From the NCBI RefSeq assembly GCF_000764535.1, contig NZ_CP009571.1, positions 3,793,501-3,857,500 on the forward strand: a stretch of 64,000 nucleotides of DNA. The letters are read 5' to 3'. The first letter of the stretch is position 1, and each line of letters begins with the position of its first letter. Shown here piece after piece: positions 46,179 to 55,319 of the stretch. A model generated the notes under the pieces. The model searched no databases. It worked only from the letters and a program-made list of their open reading frames with translations, and had not been told where the DNA came from. The position numbers and the translations under genes are program-made. This stretch comes from Sphingomonas taxi. GTDB taxonomy: Bacteria > Pseudomonadota > Alphaproteobacteria > Sphingomonadales > Sphingomonadaceae.

Positions 46179-48542
46179 ATGAAATTCACTTTGTCCTGGC
46201 TCCGCGAGCATCTCGACACCGACGCCACGCTCGACGCGATCGTCGATACGCTGACCCGCATCGGGCTGGAGGTGGAGGGCGTCCACAATCCGGGCGATGC
46301 GCTGAAGGCGTTCCGCGTGGCGAAGGTGCTCAGCGCCGAACGCCATCCGCAGGCGGACAAATTGCAGGTGCTGTCGGTCGACGCCGGGGACGGTCCGTTG
46401 CAGGTCGTGTGCGGCGCGCCCAATGCGCGTGCCGGGCTGGTTGGCGTGTTCGGCGCGCCGGGCGCCTATGTCCCCGGGCTCGACGTGACGCTCAAGGTCG
46501 CCGCGATCCGCGGCGTCGAATCGAACGGCATGATGTGCTCGACCCGCGAGCTCGAGCTCGGCGAGGATCACGACGGCATCATCGAGCTGCCCGCCGATGC
46601 GCCGGTCGGCACGCCTTTCCCCGATTACGCCGGGCTTAACGATGCGGTGATCGACATCAGCGTCACCCCCAACCGTCAGGATTGCATGGGCGTGCGCGGC
46701 ATCGCGCGCGATCTCGCCGCGGCCGGGCTGGGGACGCTCAAGCCGCTCGTCATCGAAGCGGTGGCGGGCGCGGGCGAGGCGCCCGACGTCCGCACCGACG
46801 ATCGCGACGGCTGCCCCGCTTTCTATGCGCAGAATGTCAGCGGCGTGACCAACGGCGAATCGCCCGACTGGCTGCGCCGGCGCCTCACCGCGATCGGGCA
46901 GAAGCCGATCAGCGCCTTGGTCGACATCACCAATTACGTGTCGATCGACCTCGGCCGGCCGCTCCACGTCTACGACCGCGCCAAACTGGCCGGCGGGCTC
47001 GTCGCGCGCAAGGCGCGGGACGGCGAGCAGGTCGTCGCGCTCAACGGCAAGACCTATACGCTCGATGCGACGATGACCGTCATCGCCGACGCGGCCCAGG
47101 TCCACGATATCGCCGGTATCATGGGCGGCGATCATTCGGGCGTCTCCGCCGAAACGAGCGACGTGCTCATCGAATGCGCCTATTTCGATCCCGACCATAT
47201 CGCGCGCACCGGCCAGAAACTGCTGCTGACGAGCGACGCGCGCCAGCGCTTCGAGCGCGGCGTCGATCCGGCGTTCCTCGACGACGGCCTCGCCATCGCG
47301 ACGCGGCTGGTGCTCGACCTGTGCGGCGGCACGCCCTCGCCGGTGACGCGCGCCGGCGAACCGCCGCTGACCCCGCGCGTCTATGCCTATGACCCCGCCA
47401 AGGCGGAGACGCTGGGCGGCCTGGCCGTGCCGGCGGACCGCCAGCGTGCGATCCTCGCATCGCTCGGCTTCGCCGTCGCCGACGACTGGCAGGTCACCGT
47501 GCCGACGTGGCGCCGCGATATCGACGGTGCCGCCGACCTCGTCGAGGAGGTGATCCGTATCGAGGGGATTGACAAGGTCGCACCCGTGCCGCTGCCGCGC
47601 ATCCCCGGCGTGGCCAAGCCCACCGCCACGCCTGAGCAAAAGCTCGAACGCCGCGTCCGTCGCGCCGCCGCCGCGCGCGGACTCGACGAGGCGGTGACGT
47701 GGAGTTTCCTGTCGGAGGCGCAGGCGGCGCCGTTCGGCGGCGGCACTTGGACGCTCGCCAATCCGATCAGCGAGGACCTCAAGGTGATGCGGCCGTCGCT
47801 GCTCCCCGGCCTGCTCTCGGCGACCGAGCGCAACCTCAAGCGCGGCATCACCGCGGTGCGGCTGTTCGAGATCGGCCGTCGCTATCTCGCCGAGGCCGAA
47901 CATGCGACGCTAGGCCTCGTCCTCGCCGGCAACCGTCGCGAGCGCGGCTGGCGCGAGGGCAAGGCGGCGGGCTTCGACGCCTATGACGCCAAGGCGGAGG
48001 CGCTCGCGTTGCTCGCCGCGGCGGGCGCGCCGGTCGACAATCTGCAGGTGATGGGCGAGGCCGGCGACGCCTGGCATCCGGGGCAGAGCGGCACGCTGCG
48101 GCTCGGGCCGAAGACGGTGCTGGCGCGCTTCGGCATGCTGCATCCCAGTTTGCTCAAGGCGTTCGACCTCGACGGCGCGGTGGCGGCGGTGGAGCTGTAT
48201 CTCGATGCGCTGCCGGCGAAGCGCGCATCAGGCTTCATGCGCCCGGCCTTCGCGCCGCCGGCTCTGCAATCGGTCCGCCGCGATTTCGCCTTCCTCGTGC
48301 CGGCCGAGGTGAGCGCCGACGCGCTGGTCCGTGCGGTGCGCAGCGCCGACAAGGCGGCGATTGTGGCGGCGCGCGTGTTCGACGTGTTCACCGGCGCGGG
48401 GGTGGAAGAGGGCAAGAAGTCGGTCGCGGTCGAGGTGACGCTGCAACCGTCCGACAAGAGCTTCACCGACGAGGCGCTGAAGGCGGTGGCCGACAAGGTC
48501 GTCGCGGCGGCGGCAAAGCAGGGCGCGGTGCTGCGGGGGTGA
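46179..48542 (+). CDS. pheT: Phenylalanine--tRNA ligase beta subunit
   Basis: Beta subunit of 787 residues. It has an N-terminal EMAP/tRNA-binding domain at about 40-150 (FRVAKVLSAERHPQADKLQVLSVDAGD), the B3/B4 editing domain that clears mischarged Tyr (about 210-390), B5 (about 400-475), the catalytic-like core and a C-terminal FDX-ACB anticodon-binding domain (from about 690, RPAFAPPALQSVRRDFAFLV). Full length. The gap to pheS (46071-46178) holds only a fragment of a hairpin repeat near 46138-46165. Confidence 0.98.
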   Translation: MKFTLSWLREHLDTDATLDAIVDTLTRIGLEVEGVHNPGDALKAFRVAKVLSAERHPQADKLQVLSVDAGDGPLQVVCGAPNARAGLVGVFGAPGAYVPGLDVTLKVAAIRGVESNGMMCSTRELELGEDHDGIIELPADAPVGTPFPDYAGLNDAVIDISVTPNRQDCMGVRGIARDLAAAGLGTLKPLVIEAVAGAGEAPDVRTDDRDGCPAFYAQNVSGVTNGESPDWLRRRLTAIGQKPISALVDITNYVSIDLGRPLHVYDRAKLAGGLVARKARDGEQVVALNGKTYTLDATMTVIADAAQVHDIAGIMGGDHSGVSAETSDVLIECAYFDPDHIARTGQKLLLTSDARQRFERGVDPAFLDDGLAIATRLVLDLCGGTPSPVTRAGEPPLTPRVYAYDPAKAETLGGLAVPADRQRAILASLGFAVADDWQVTVPTWRRDIDGAADLVEEVIRIEGIDKVAPVPLPRIPGVAKPTATPEQKLERRVRRAAAARGLDEAVTWSFLSEAQAAPFGGGTWTLANPISEDLKVMRPSLLPGLLSATERNLKRGITAVRLFEIGRRYLAEAEHATLGLVLAGNRRERGWREGKAAGFDAYDAKAEALALLAAAGAPVDNLQVMGEAGDAWHPGQSGTLRLGPKTVLARFGMLHPSLLKAFDLDGAVAAVELYLDALPAKRASGFMRPAFAPPALQSVRRDFAFLVPAEVSADALVRAVRSADKAAIVAARVFDVFTGAGVEEGKKSVAVEVTLQPSDKSFTDEALKAVADKVVAAAAKQGAVLRG

Positions 48543-48549
48543 TCTAATT

Positions 48550-48685
48550 CCTCCCTCGCGCAGCGGGGGAGGGGGACCGCGGCCGTAGGCCGTGGTGGAG
48601 GGGGCGTTTCCGCACGCGGCCAACGTGGCCGTATCCTCCCCCTCCGTCAGGCCTTTGGCCTGCCACCTCCCCCTGGCGGGGGAGG
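48550..48685. repeat. REPIN-like element, CCTCCC family
   Basis: A 136-bp inverted dimer. The left unit CCTCCCTCGCGCAGCGGGGG leads into a GGCCGTAGGCCGTGG hairpin; the right unit, read on the other strand, repeats the pattern with CCTCCCCCGCCAGGGGGAGG and an AGGCCAAAGGCCT hairpin. It stands downstream of pheT and before the convergent L,D-transpeptidase gene. Related in plan to the element at 12561. Confidence 0.75.
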
Positions 48686-48770
48686 AATAAGGGAGATCTC
48701 GCACTCCCCCGTCACCCTAGATTGAGCCTCGGGTGACGGCGCACTTGTGGAAAGGCCCCGGCCTAACCGC

Positions 48771-49481
48771 TCACACCTTGGTCGAGTAGATCATTCGCCC
48801 CGGCCCGAGCTGCTCGAACACCTGCGCGAGGTCGCTTTCGCCGACCGCGAAACAGCCCTGGCTGCGGCCGAGCATGCCGTGCGTGCGCAGCATGTCGCGG
48901 TTGGCATACCAGGCCGAATGAACCACGATCGCGCGCGCCAGCGCATTGTCGTTGGTCGCGTCCAGCCCCATCAGCCGCTGCGAGCGGCCGTGCTTGCCAA
49001 CGTAATAATCCGCGGTGACGAACGCGCCTTCCGACGAGGCGTTGGAATTGGGCTCGTTCGAGAAACGCTTGAGAAAACCGGTATGCGCCGGGTCCGAGCC
49101 GCTGCCGTGCGCGACGAGGAACGACTGGCTGCGCCCCGAGACGAGATCGACGAGATGGAAGCGCGCTTCCGACGACGGTGCCGCCATGTCGGCGATCGCG
49201 ATCCGGTCGCGCTGCGGGATGCGGCGGCCGTGCTGGCTCAGCGCGGCGAGCGCCTGGCGCATCAGGTCGGGGCGGACAACGCGCGACGAGGTGATCGGTC
49301 GCGCCGCCACCATCGCCCGCGGAGCGGGGACGGGCGGTTCGGTCATCGGCCGCAGATCGCGCTGGGTTAGGCGACGCGGCGTCGCCGACAGCGTGCCGGG
49401 CAATGCCAGCGTCGCCGCGAGCACGAGCCCGTTCTTCAGCAGAGCCCGTCGGTCGCGTGCGCTATCATGCTCAGTATGCAT
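48771..49481 (-). CDS. Murein L,D-transpeptidase catalytic-domain (YkuD_2) protein
   Basis: A 236-residue exported protein. The N-terminus has a TAT-like signal (RDRRALLKNGLVLAATLALPGTLSA). The catalytic region is FLVAHGSGSDPAHTGFLKRFSN, His188 in VVHSAWYAN and Cys210 in MLGRSQGCFAV, which matches the YkuD_2 group. Members make or remodel 3-3 cross-links or anchor proteins to peptidoglycan; this group is less well studied. ATG at 49481 is chosen over an in-frame TTG at 49505. Divergent from a second L,D-transpeptidase gene. Confidence 0.9.
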   Translation of the reverse strand: MHTEHDSARDRRALLKNGLVLAATLALPGTLSATPRRLTQRDLRPMTEPPVPAPRAMVAARPITSSRVVRPDLMRQALAALSQHGRRIPQRDRIAIADMAAPSSEARFHLVDLVSGRSQSFLVAHGSGSDPAHTGFLKRFSNEPNSNASSEGAFVTADYYVGKHGRSQRLMGLDATNDNALARAIVVHSAWYANRDMLRTHGMLGRSQGCFAVGESDLAQVFEQLGPGRMIYSTKV

Positions 49482-49686
49482 CAAAATTTCAAAAGCCCCG
49501 GTCAATCCCGCTAACAGTCATATAGCAGCAACGGACTTAATTTTCGCCCACCGCACCCCCCGATCGGCGTTCTGGTTGCACGGTTGGCCGCGAGCGGCCC
49601 TCGATTGGTCCCGAATCGGGTTCGGCACGATCCGCGGAGTCGCGCGTTGAGCCGGCAGAAGGGGGAAGCGAAAGGACGACGACGAA

Positions 49687-50247
49687 ATGAAGCATTGGCT
49701 CATCATGGCGGGCGCCACCGTTACCCTCGCCATCGCACCGGCCCCGGCCTTCGCCGCCGCCGCCACCGATGCGCTCGCGCCCGAGGTGACCACGCTCGCT
49801 CCCAACAAGTTCCTGTGGAACGACGATGCCACGCTCGGCCCGGTCAGCATCGTCATCTCGATCCCCGACCAGAAGGCCTATGTCTATCGCGGCGAGATCC
49901 TGATCGGCGCGTCGACCGTTTCGACCGGCAAGGACGGCAAGGACACGCCGCTCGGCACCTTCCCGATCCTGCAGAAGTCCGAGGTGCACAAGAGCAACCT
50001 CTACGACAGCGCGCCGATGCCGTTCATGCAGCGGCTGACCTGGGACGGCGTCGCGATCCACGCCGGGATGAATCCCGGCTTTCCCGCCTCGCACGGCTGC
50101 ATCCGCGTGCCGACCGCTTTCGCCAGGAACCTATTCGGTGTGACCAGCAAGGGCACGCCGGTGCTGGTCACCGATGCCTCCGCCGCCGAAGGCTGGGTGC
50201 CGCCGACCGCGGCGGATGCGGCGCTGCTCGACCCGATGGCGCCCTGA
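49687..50247 (+). CDS. L,D-transpeptidase (YkuD domain)
   Basis: A 186-residue periplasmic protein with signal peptide (to about AFA at 23). The YkuD active site is complete: His125 (GVAIHAG) and S135-HGC138-IRV. The upstream substrate strand VSIVISIPDQKAYVYRGEILIGASTVSTG and the DTPLGTFPI turn are standard. It forms 3-3 cross-links or attaches lipoprotein-like partners to peptidoglycan. RBS AAAGGA is 12 nt upstream. The 205-bp divergent region shared with the other transpeptidase gene has no recognised operator. Confidence 0.94.
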   Translation: MKHWLIMAGATVTLAIAPAPAFAAAATDALAPEVTTLAPNKFLWNDDATLGPVSIVISIPDQKAYVYRGEILIGASTVSTGKDGKDTPLGTFPILQKSEVHKSNLYDSAPMPFMQRLTWDGVAIHAGMNPGFPASHGCIRVPTAFARNLFGVTSKGTPVLVTDASAAEGWVPPTAADAALLDPMAP

Positions 50248-50294
50248 CGGACGGGCGGTTGCGATCGCGCTTCGGCTGACGCACAAGGCCGCGC

Positions 50295-51170
50295 ATGACC
50301 GACCTCGTCACCATCCGCTCGATCGCGCTGACCGCGCAGATCAACCCGCTCGGCGCCGAGCTGACGCATCTGCGCGACGCCGGCGGGCGCGAGTTGATGA
50401 CCGATGCCGATCCGGCCTTCTGGACCGGGCATGCGCCGATCCTCTTCCCGGTCATCGGCATGCCGTTCGAGGAGACGATCCGCGTCGACGGCACCGCTTA
50501 TCCGATGAAGAAGCACGGCTTCGCCCGCCGCTCGCTGTTCGAGGTGATCGAGGCGGCGGAGGATCGCGTCACCTTCGCGCTGACCGACAGTGCCGAGACG
50601 CGCGCGGCCTATCCGTTCGCCTTCCGTCTCGAACTGACCTACCGGATCGAGGGCGCCACGCTGTGGATCGAGGCGCGGATCGCCAATCCGGAGGACACGC
50701 CGCTGCCGGCGAGCTTCGGCTTCCATCCCGCCTTCGCCTGGCCGCTGCCTTATGGCGAGGATCGGGCCGCGCACCGCATCCTGTTCGACGCCGACGAGCC
50801 CGACGCATTGCGCACCATCGCCGCCGATGGCACGATCGCCGAAGCGCGCCGCCCGTCGCCGCTCGACGGCCGCGAACTGGCGCTTCGCGACGATCTGTTC
50901 ACCGAGGACGCGCTGGTCTGGGACCATATCCGCTCGCAGGGCGTGACCTATGGCGCGGCGAACGGCCCGCAATTGCGCATCGCTTTCCCGGATACGCCGA
51001 TGCTCGGCGTCTGGACAAAGCCCGGCGCTGCCTATGTCTGCATCGAGCCGTGGCACGGTATCGCTGATCCCGTGGGCTATACGGGAGAGTATCCTGACAA
51101 GCCCGGCGTGTTCGAAGTGCCGGCCGGCGGCGAGAAGCGGATTGAAATGAGTGTGACGCTGAAGGGGTGA
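50295..51170 (+). CDS. Aldose 1-epimerase family protein (LacX/YphB-like)
   Basis: A 291-residue cytoplasmic protein of the galactose-mutarotase fold. The conserved pieces are INPLGAELTHLRD, WTGHAPILFPVIG, KKHGFARRS with the first histidine, SFGFHPAFAWPLP with the catalytic histidine, and WHGIADPVGYTGEYPDKPGV with the acid. This is the LacX-like branch, whose sugar substrate is not known. It starts 47 nt after the L,D-transpeptidase stop and may be cotranscribed. Confidence 0.93.
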   Translation: MTDLVTIRSIALTAQINPLGAELTHLRDAGGRELMTDADPAFWTGHAPILFPVIGMPFEETIRVDGTAYPMKKHGFARRSLFEVIEAAEDRVTFALTDSAETRAAYPFAFRLELTYRIEGATLWIEARIANPEDTPLPASFGFHPAFAWPLPYGEDRAAHRILFDADEPDALRTIAADGTIAEARRPSPLDGRELALRDDLFTEDALVWDHIRSQGVTYGAANGPQLRIAFPDTPMLGVWTKPGAAYVCIEPWHGIADPVGYTGEYPDKPGVFEVPAGGEKRIEMSVTLKG

Positions 51171-51189
51171 CGGAATTTTCCCGACATGT

Positions 51190-51281
51190 GTCATCCCCGC
51201 GCAGGCGGGGATCCATACGCGCAGACGTCGCGACTCTATCCGGACCCTGCGCGTCTGGATCCCCGCCTTCGCGGGGATGAC
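51190..51281. repeat. REPIN-like element, family A copy 3
   Basis: Third copy, with the same ends as at 41439 and 44510: GTCATCCCCGCGCAGGCGGG through GATCCATACGCGCAGACG, then GCGTCTGGATCCCCGCC and TTCGCGGGGATGAC. It lies in the 300-bp gap between the epimerase gene and prfC. The rest of that gap (51282-51472) shows no gene. Confidence 0.85.
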
Positions 51282-51472
51282 GAAGGGGGGGCATCCCCAA
51301 CCCCTCTGTCCTCCACGCCCTACATCTGGCAAAGCACCGCGACGACACGTCTCTCCCGCAGCCGGCCGCCCGCAAGCGTGCCGAACCGGGCGGGGCGCTG
51401 CCGACCCCGACGCTCCGTCACCTCCACCTTCCGCGACCCGCGCCCGGGTCGCCCGCCAGCCGGATACTGCCA

Positions 51473-52999
51473 GTGACCTCCCCCCGCCGCACCTTCGCGA
51501 TCATCTCCCACCCCGACGCGGGCAAGACCACGCTGACCGAAAAGCTGCTGTACTTCGGCGGCGCGATCCATCTCGCCGGCGAGGTCAAGGCACGCGGCCA
51601 GAATCGCCGCGCACGCTCGGACTGGATGAAGATCGAACAACAGCGCGGCATTTCGGTCACCTCGTCGGTGATGACGTTCGAGCGGGAAGGGATCACCTTC
51701 AACCTGCTCGACACACCGGGCCACGAGGATTTCAGCGAGGACACCTATCGCACGCTGACCGCGGTCGATTCGGCGGTGATGGTGATCGATGCCGCCAAGG
51801 GCATCGAACCGCAGACGCGCAAATTGTTCGAGGTGTGCCGCCTGCGCTCGGTGCCGATCATCACCTTCGTCAACAAGGTCGATCGCGAAGGGCGCCCGAT
51901 CTTCGAGCTGCTCGACGAGATCGCCGACATGCTCGCACTGGACGTCGCGCCGATGAGCTGGCCAGTCGGCATGGGCGGCGAGTTCGAGGGCGTGCTCGAC
52001 CTCGTCACCAACACGATCAGCCGCCCCGAGGGCGACAGCCGCGCCTTCCTCGGCAAGACCGAGGCCGACCCGACGCTGTCCGAACGCTGGGCGGAGGAGA
52101 TCGAGCTGGCGCAGGCGGGCTATCCCGAATTCGACGCCGAGGCCTATCGCAACGGCGACCTGACCCCGGTCTATTTCGGCTCGGCGCTCAAGGATTTCGG
52201 CGTCGCCGAGCTGATCGGCGCGCTCGCCGAGCACGCGCCGCCGCCGCGCGCGCAGCCGGCCGAGCCCGCCCCCGTCTCGCCCGACAATGACGAGGTGACC
52301 GGCTTCGTCTTCAAGGTGCAGGCGAACATGGACCCCAATCACCGCGACCGCATCGCGTTCATGCGATTGTGTTCGGGGACGTTCAAGCGCGGCATGAAGC
52401 TGACGCCGACGGGCCACGGCAAGCCGATCGCGGTGCATTCGCCGATCCTGTTCTTCGCGCAGAATCGCGAGCTTGCGGACGAGGCCTTCCCCGGCGACAT
52501 CATCGGCATCCCCAACCATGGCACGCTGCGCGTCGGCGATACGCTGTCAGAGCGTGCCGACGTGCGCTTCACCGGCCTGCCCAATTTCGCGCCCGAGATC
52601 CTGCGCCGCGTCCAGCTCAAGGACCCGACCAAGACCAAGCAGCTCCGCAAGGCGCTCGACGACATGGCCGAGGAAGGGGTGACGCAGGTCTTCTATCCCG
52701 AGATCGGCTCGAACTGGATCATCGGCGTCGTCGGGCAGCTCCAGCTCGAGGTGCTGCTCAGCCGACTCGATGCGGAATATAAGGTCGCGGCGGGGCTGGA
52801 GCCGGCGCCGTTCGAGACGGCACGCTGGGTTTCGGCGGAGAACCCGGCCGATCTGAAGGACTTCATGGATCTCAACCGCTCGGCGATGGCCAAGGACCGC
52901 GACGGCAATCCGGTCTTCCTCGCCAAGAGCGCATGGGAGGTCAATTATATCGCCGACCGCTACAGCAGGGTCCGTTTCGCCGCGACGCGCGAGCGCTAG
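51473..52999 (+). CDS. prfC: Peptide chain release factor 3
   Basis: GTPase RF3 of 508 residues, which removes RF1/RF2 from the ribosome after termination. The G motifs are clear: SHPDAGKTTLTEKLL (G1), RGISVTSSVMTFE (switch I), LLDTPGHEDF (G3) and FVNKVDREGR (G4). The second domain and the RF3-specific C-terminal domain follow (LRRVQLKDPTKTKQLRKALDDMAEEGVTQVF). Start is GTG at 51473. Single gene. Confidence 0.97.
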   Translation: MTSPRRTFAIISHPDAGKTTLTEKLLYFGGAIHLAGEVKARGQNRRARSDWMKIEQQRGISVTSSVMTFEREGITFNLLDTPGHEDFSEDTYRTLTAVDSAVMVIDAAKGIEPQTRKLFEVCRLRSVPIITFVNKVDREGRPIFELLDEIADMLALDVAPMSWPVGMGGEFEGVLDLVTNTISRPEGDSRAFLGKTEADPTLSERWAEEIELAQAGYPEFDAEAYRNGDLTPVYFGSALKDFGVAELIGALAEHAPPPRAQPAEPAPVSPDNDEVTGFVFKVQANMDPNHRDRIAFMRLCSGTFKRGMKLTPTGHGKPIAVHSPILFFAQNRELADEAFPGDIIGIPNHGTLRVGDTLSERADVRFTGLPNFAPEILRRVQLKDPTKTKQLRKALDDMAEEGVTQVFYPEIGSNWIIGVVGQLQLEVLLSRLDAEYKVAAGLEPAPFETARWVSAENPADLKDFMDLNRSAMAKDRDGNPVFLAKSAWEVNYIADRYSRVRFAATRER

Positions 53000-53084
53000 A
53001 CGGGCATCGACATGCGGGGTTTGAGGGCTTTCTCCGGACTATCGCATATGGTCGATCAAGTGATGCCCTGCCCGTAAATCCCCC

Positions 53085-53165
53085 GTCATGCCGGACCTGA
53101 TCCGGCATGACGCTTCTTCTCTCCGATCAGAGAAGCGGGACCCCGGCGCAAGGCCGGGGTGACGG
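53085..53165. repeat. Tandem REP hairpins downstream of prfC
   Basis: Three hairpins in a row within 81 bp: GTCATGCCGGA/TCCGGCATGAC (53085-53111), CTTCTCT/AGAGAAG (about 53115-53135), and GACCCCGGC/GCCGGGGTGAC (about 53139-53164). The first and last are variants of one REP unit in opposite orientation. This lies in the 560-bp gene-free stretch 53000-53561. A related single hairpin is at 59540-59565. Confidence 0.7.
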
Positions 53166-53279
53166 AAGGAGTTTGGAAACTCGTCCGAACCAGTCAGACG
53201 CTCATATGGACGAGCCCGCCGTCTTGCAAATCTCCACCGTCACCCTGGAACAAGAGGAGTCACCTGTGAAAGCCCCCCA

Positions 53280-53406
53280 GTGCTCCTGCGAACGCAGGAG
53301 CCCAGGAGTCTTGGACGCCGCAAGACGTTGTTTTGCTTGGCCCTGGGCTCCTGCTTTCGCAGGAGCACTGCGCTGATCCACTGGTGATGCGGACCTTCGT
53401 AGAGGT
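53280..53406. repeat. REPIN-like element, family C copy 1
   Basis: The core 53280-53367 begins GTGCTCCTGCGAACGCAGGA and ends with the inverse (TCCTGCTTTCGCAGGAGCAC). Similarity to the copy at 59639-59764, read on the opposite strand, continues past the core to about 53406, with shared words such as GCTTGGCCCTGGG and GTGGATCAGC. Nothing else in the remaining 53407-53561 stretch looks like a gene. Confidence 0.8.
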
Positions 53407-53561
53407 GTCGAAGACGTTCGGGTGACGAACACGAGGTGAAAAACTGATAGGGTCTCATCACCGCAGTCACCCGCGATTGCGCTGCACTGACGGAGAGGGT
53501 TTCACCAGACATAGGGCAGGGGGCAGCTACGGCCGCCTCGCACTCCGCTTCATCCGACCGG

Positions 53562-53930
53562 TCAGGCGGTATCGTCGTCCTGCGTCAGCGCACGGCCGAG
53601 ATCGTCGCGGATCGCGCGCAACGCGGCAAATATGTCGGGTGCCCCATCGCCCGCGCCGGTCTCCGAATGGGCGGATTGGGTCAGCACCTGCTGGACGCCG
53701 CGGACGGTATAGCCCTGCGCGTTGAGCAACGCATCGATACGCCGCACCAAGGCGACGTCTGCGGGTCGGTAATAGCGACGGTTTCCGGCACGCGTGACTG
53801 GGCGCAGCTGCGGGAAACGCGTTTCCCAATAGCGCAGGACATGCTGCGGGAGGCCTGTCGCCTCCGACACTTCCCCAATCGTCCTGAACGCTCCGCTCGC
53901 CTTGGGCGTGCCGGAGACCTTGCGGCTCAG
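53562..53930 (-). CDS. MerR family regulator, apparently with CTG start
   Basis: Regulator with a MerR-type winged helix at its N-terminus ([53 protein letters not shown]). It has an Asp/Thr/Ala-rich tail. The first standard start in frame is GTG at 53870, which would cut off RTIGE and the first strand and has no proper ribosome site. No ATG, GTG or TTG is found between there and the ihfA stop; a CTG at 53930 overlaps that stop as CTGA and gives [21 protein letters not shown]. Translation coupled to ihfA is suggested. The order ihfA-merR is usual in alphaproteobacteria. Confidence 0.8.
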   Translation of the reverse strand: MSRKVSGTPKASGAFRTIGEVSEATGLPQHVLRYWETRFPQLRPVTRAGNRRYYRPADVALVRRIDALLNAQGYTVRGVQQVLTQSAHSETGAGDGAPDIFAALRAIRDDLGRALTQDDDTA

Positions 53931-54226
53931 CTGGAGGTGACGATGCGTTCGCGCATCATCTGGCTGGCGCGGAAGGTCAGCACCCGCCGCGGCGCGATCG
54001 GCACCTCGACGCCGGTCTTGGGATTGCGGCCGATCCGCTCGCCCTTGTCACGCAGGACGAAGGTGCCGAAGCCCGAAATCTTGACGTTCTCACCCCGCGC
54101 GAGCGCCTCGCACATTTCGGTCAGAATCTGTTCCACGATCTTCGCCGACTCGGTCCGCGACAATCCGATCTGACGGTGCAGGGCTTCCGAAAGGTCCGCC
54201 CTCGTCAGTGTTCCAACAGTAGTCAT
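53927..54226 (-). CDS. ihfA: Integration host factor subunit alpha
   Basis: A 99-residue DNA-bending protein of the HU/IHF family: [63 protein letters not shown] and the beta arm with the intercalating Pro. It pairs with IhfB. ATG at 54226 is chosen; GTG at 54232 and TTG at 54229 are also in frame. The gap to fabH is 124 nt, so it may have its own promoter in addition to readthrough from plsX-fabH. Confidence 0.95.
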   Translation of the reverse strand: MTTVGTLTRADLSEALHRQIGLSRTESAKIVEQILTEMCEALARGENVKISGFGTFVLRDKGERIGRNPKTGVEVPIAPRRVLTFRASQMMRERIVTSS

Positions 54227-54350
54227 CAACACGCTCGCCCCACTCCATCTGCTAGGATGCCCGCGTATAATGTTACACGATAGCAGACGTGTCCGAAAGT
54301 GACTTTGTTGTCAGGTTCCCGGCAAGGCCGGAAAAACGAACGAATTGCTG

Positions 54351-55319
54351 TCAGAAGCGGACGACCGCGGCGCCCCAGGTGAAGCCGCCGCCCATCGCCT
54401 CGAGCACGACGATCTCGCCCTGGCGGACCCGGCCGTCGCGCACCGCGACGTCGAGCGCGAGCGGCACCGAGGCCGCCGAGGTGTTGGCGTGGCGATCGAC
54501 GGTGACAACGATCTTGTCGGGCGACAGGCCGAGCTTGCGACTGGTCGCGTCGAGGATGCGGGCATTGGCCTGATGCGGCACCACCCAGTCGACATCGGCC
54601 GAGGTCAGCCCGGCGATGACCAATGTCTCCTCCAGCACCGCGGCGAGATTGACGACGGCGTGGCGGAACACCTCGCGGCCCTTCATGCGCAGCTTGCCGA
54701 CGGTGCCGGTGGTCGACGGGCCGCCGTCGACATAGAGCAGATCGTTGTGGCGGCCGTCGGCGTGGAGCTTGGTGGCGAGGATGCCGCGGCCGGTCGCGGC
54801 GTCGCTCTCCTGGCCTTCGAGCACGATCGCGCCGGCGCCGTCGCCGAACAGCACCGCGGTGGTGCGATCCTCCCAGTCGAGGATGCGGCTGAACGTCTCG
54901 GCGCCGATCACCAGAGCGCGGCGATGCACGCCGGTGCGCAGCATCGAATCGGCGACCTGCACCGCATAGAGGAAGCCCGAGCAGACCGCGGCGACGTCGA
55001 AGGCGACGCAATCGTCGATGCCGAGCATCGCCTGCACCTTAGTGGCGGTCGCCGGAAAGGTCTGGTCGGGGGTGGCGGTGGCGAGGACGATCAGGTCGAT
55101 GTCGGCGGCGGCGACGCCGGCCGAATTGAGCGCGGCGCGGCAGGCGTCGGCGGCGAGCGTCGCGGTCGTCTCGTGCGGACCGGCAATGTGGCGGAAGCGG
55201 ATGCCGGTGCGCTCGACGATCCAGGCGTCGCTGGTGTCGAGCTGCTGTTCCAGATCGGCGTTGGACACGCGCCGCTCGGGCAGCGCCGAGCCGGTGCCGA
55301 GGACGACCGAACGGATCAT
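54351..55319 (-). CDS. fabH: 3-oxoacyl-ACP synthase III
   Basis: Beta-ketoacyl-ACP synthase III (322 residues), which condenses acetyl-CoA with malonyl-ACP to start fatty acid synthesis. The catalytic triad is Cys113 (AAVCSGF), His249 (VPHQANARI) and Asn279 (RHANTSAAS). [13 protein letters not shown] is the standard C-terminus. The start overlaps the plsX stop by 4 nt (ATGA). Confidence 0.98.
   Translation of the reverse strand: MIRSVVLGTGSALPERRVSNADLEQQLDTSDAWIVERTGIRFRHIAGPHETTATLAADACRAALNSAGVAAADIDLIVLATATPDQTFPATATKVQAMLGIDDCVAFDVAAVCSGFLYAVQVADSMLRTGVHRRALVIGAETFSRILDWEDRTTAVLFGDGAGAIVLEGQESDAATGRGILATKLHADGRHNDLLYVDGGPSTTGTVGKLRMKGREVFRHAVVNLAAVLEETLVIAGLTSADVDWVVPHQANARILDATSRKLGLSPDKIVVTVDRHANTSAASVPLALDVAVRDGRVRQGEIVVLEAMGGGFTWGAAVVRF

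Noticed and set aside
45675..47903. Reverse open frame of 742 codons
   Set aside because: Antisense to pheS and pheT, which are complete.
53085..53406. CRISPR array
   Set aside because: Repeats are hairpin pairs of different families with no regular repeat-spacer spacing and no cas genes.
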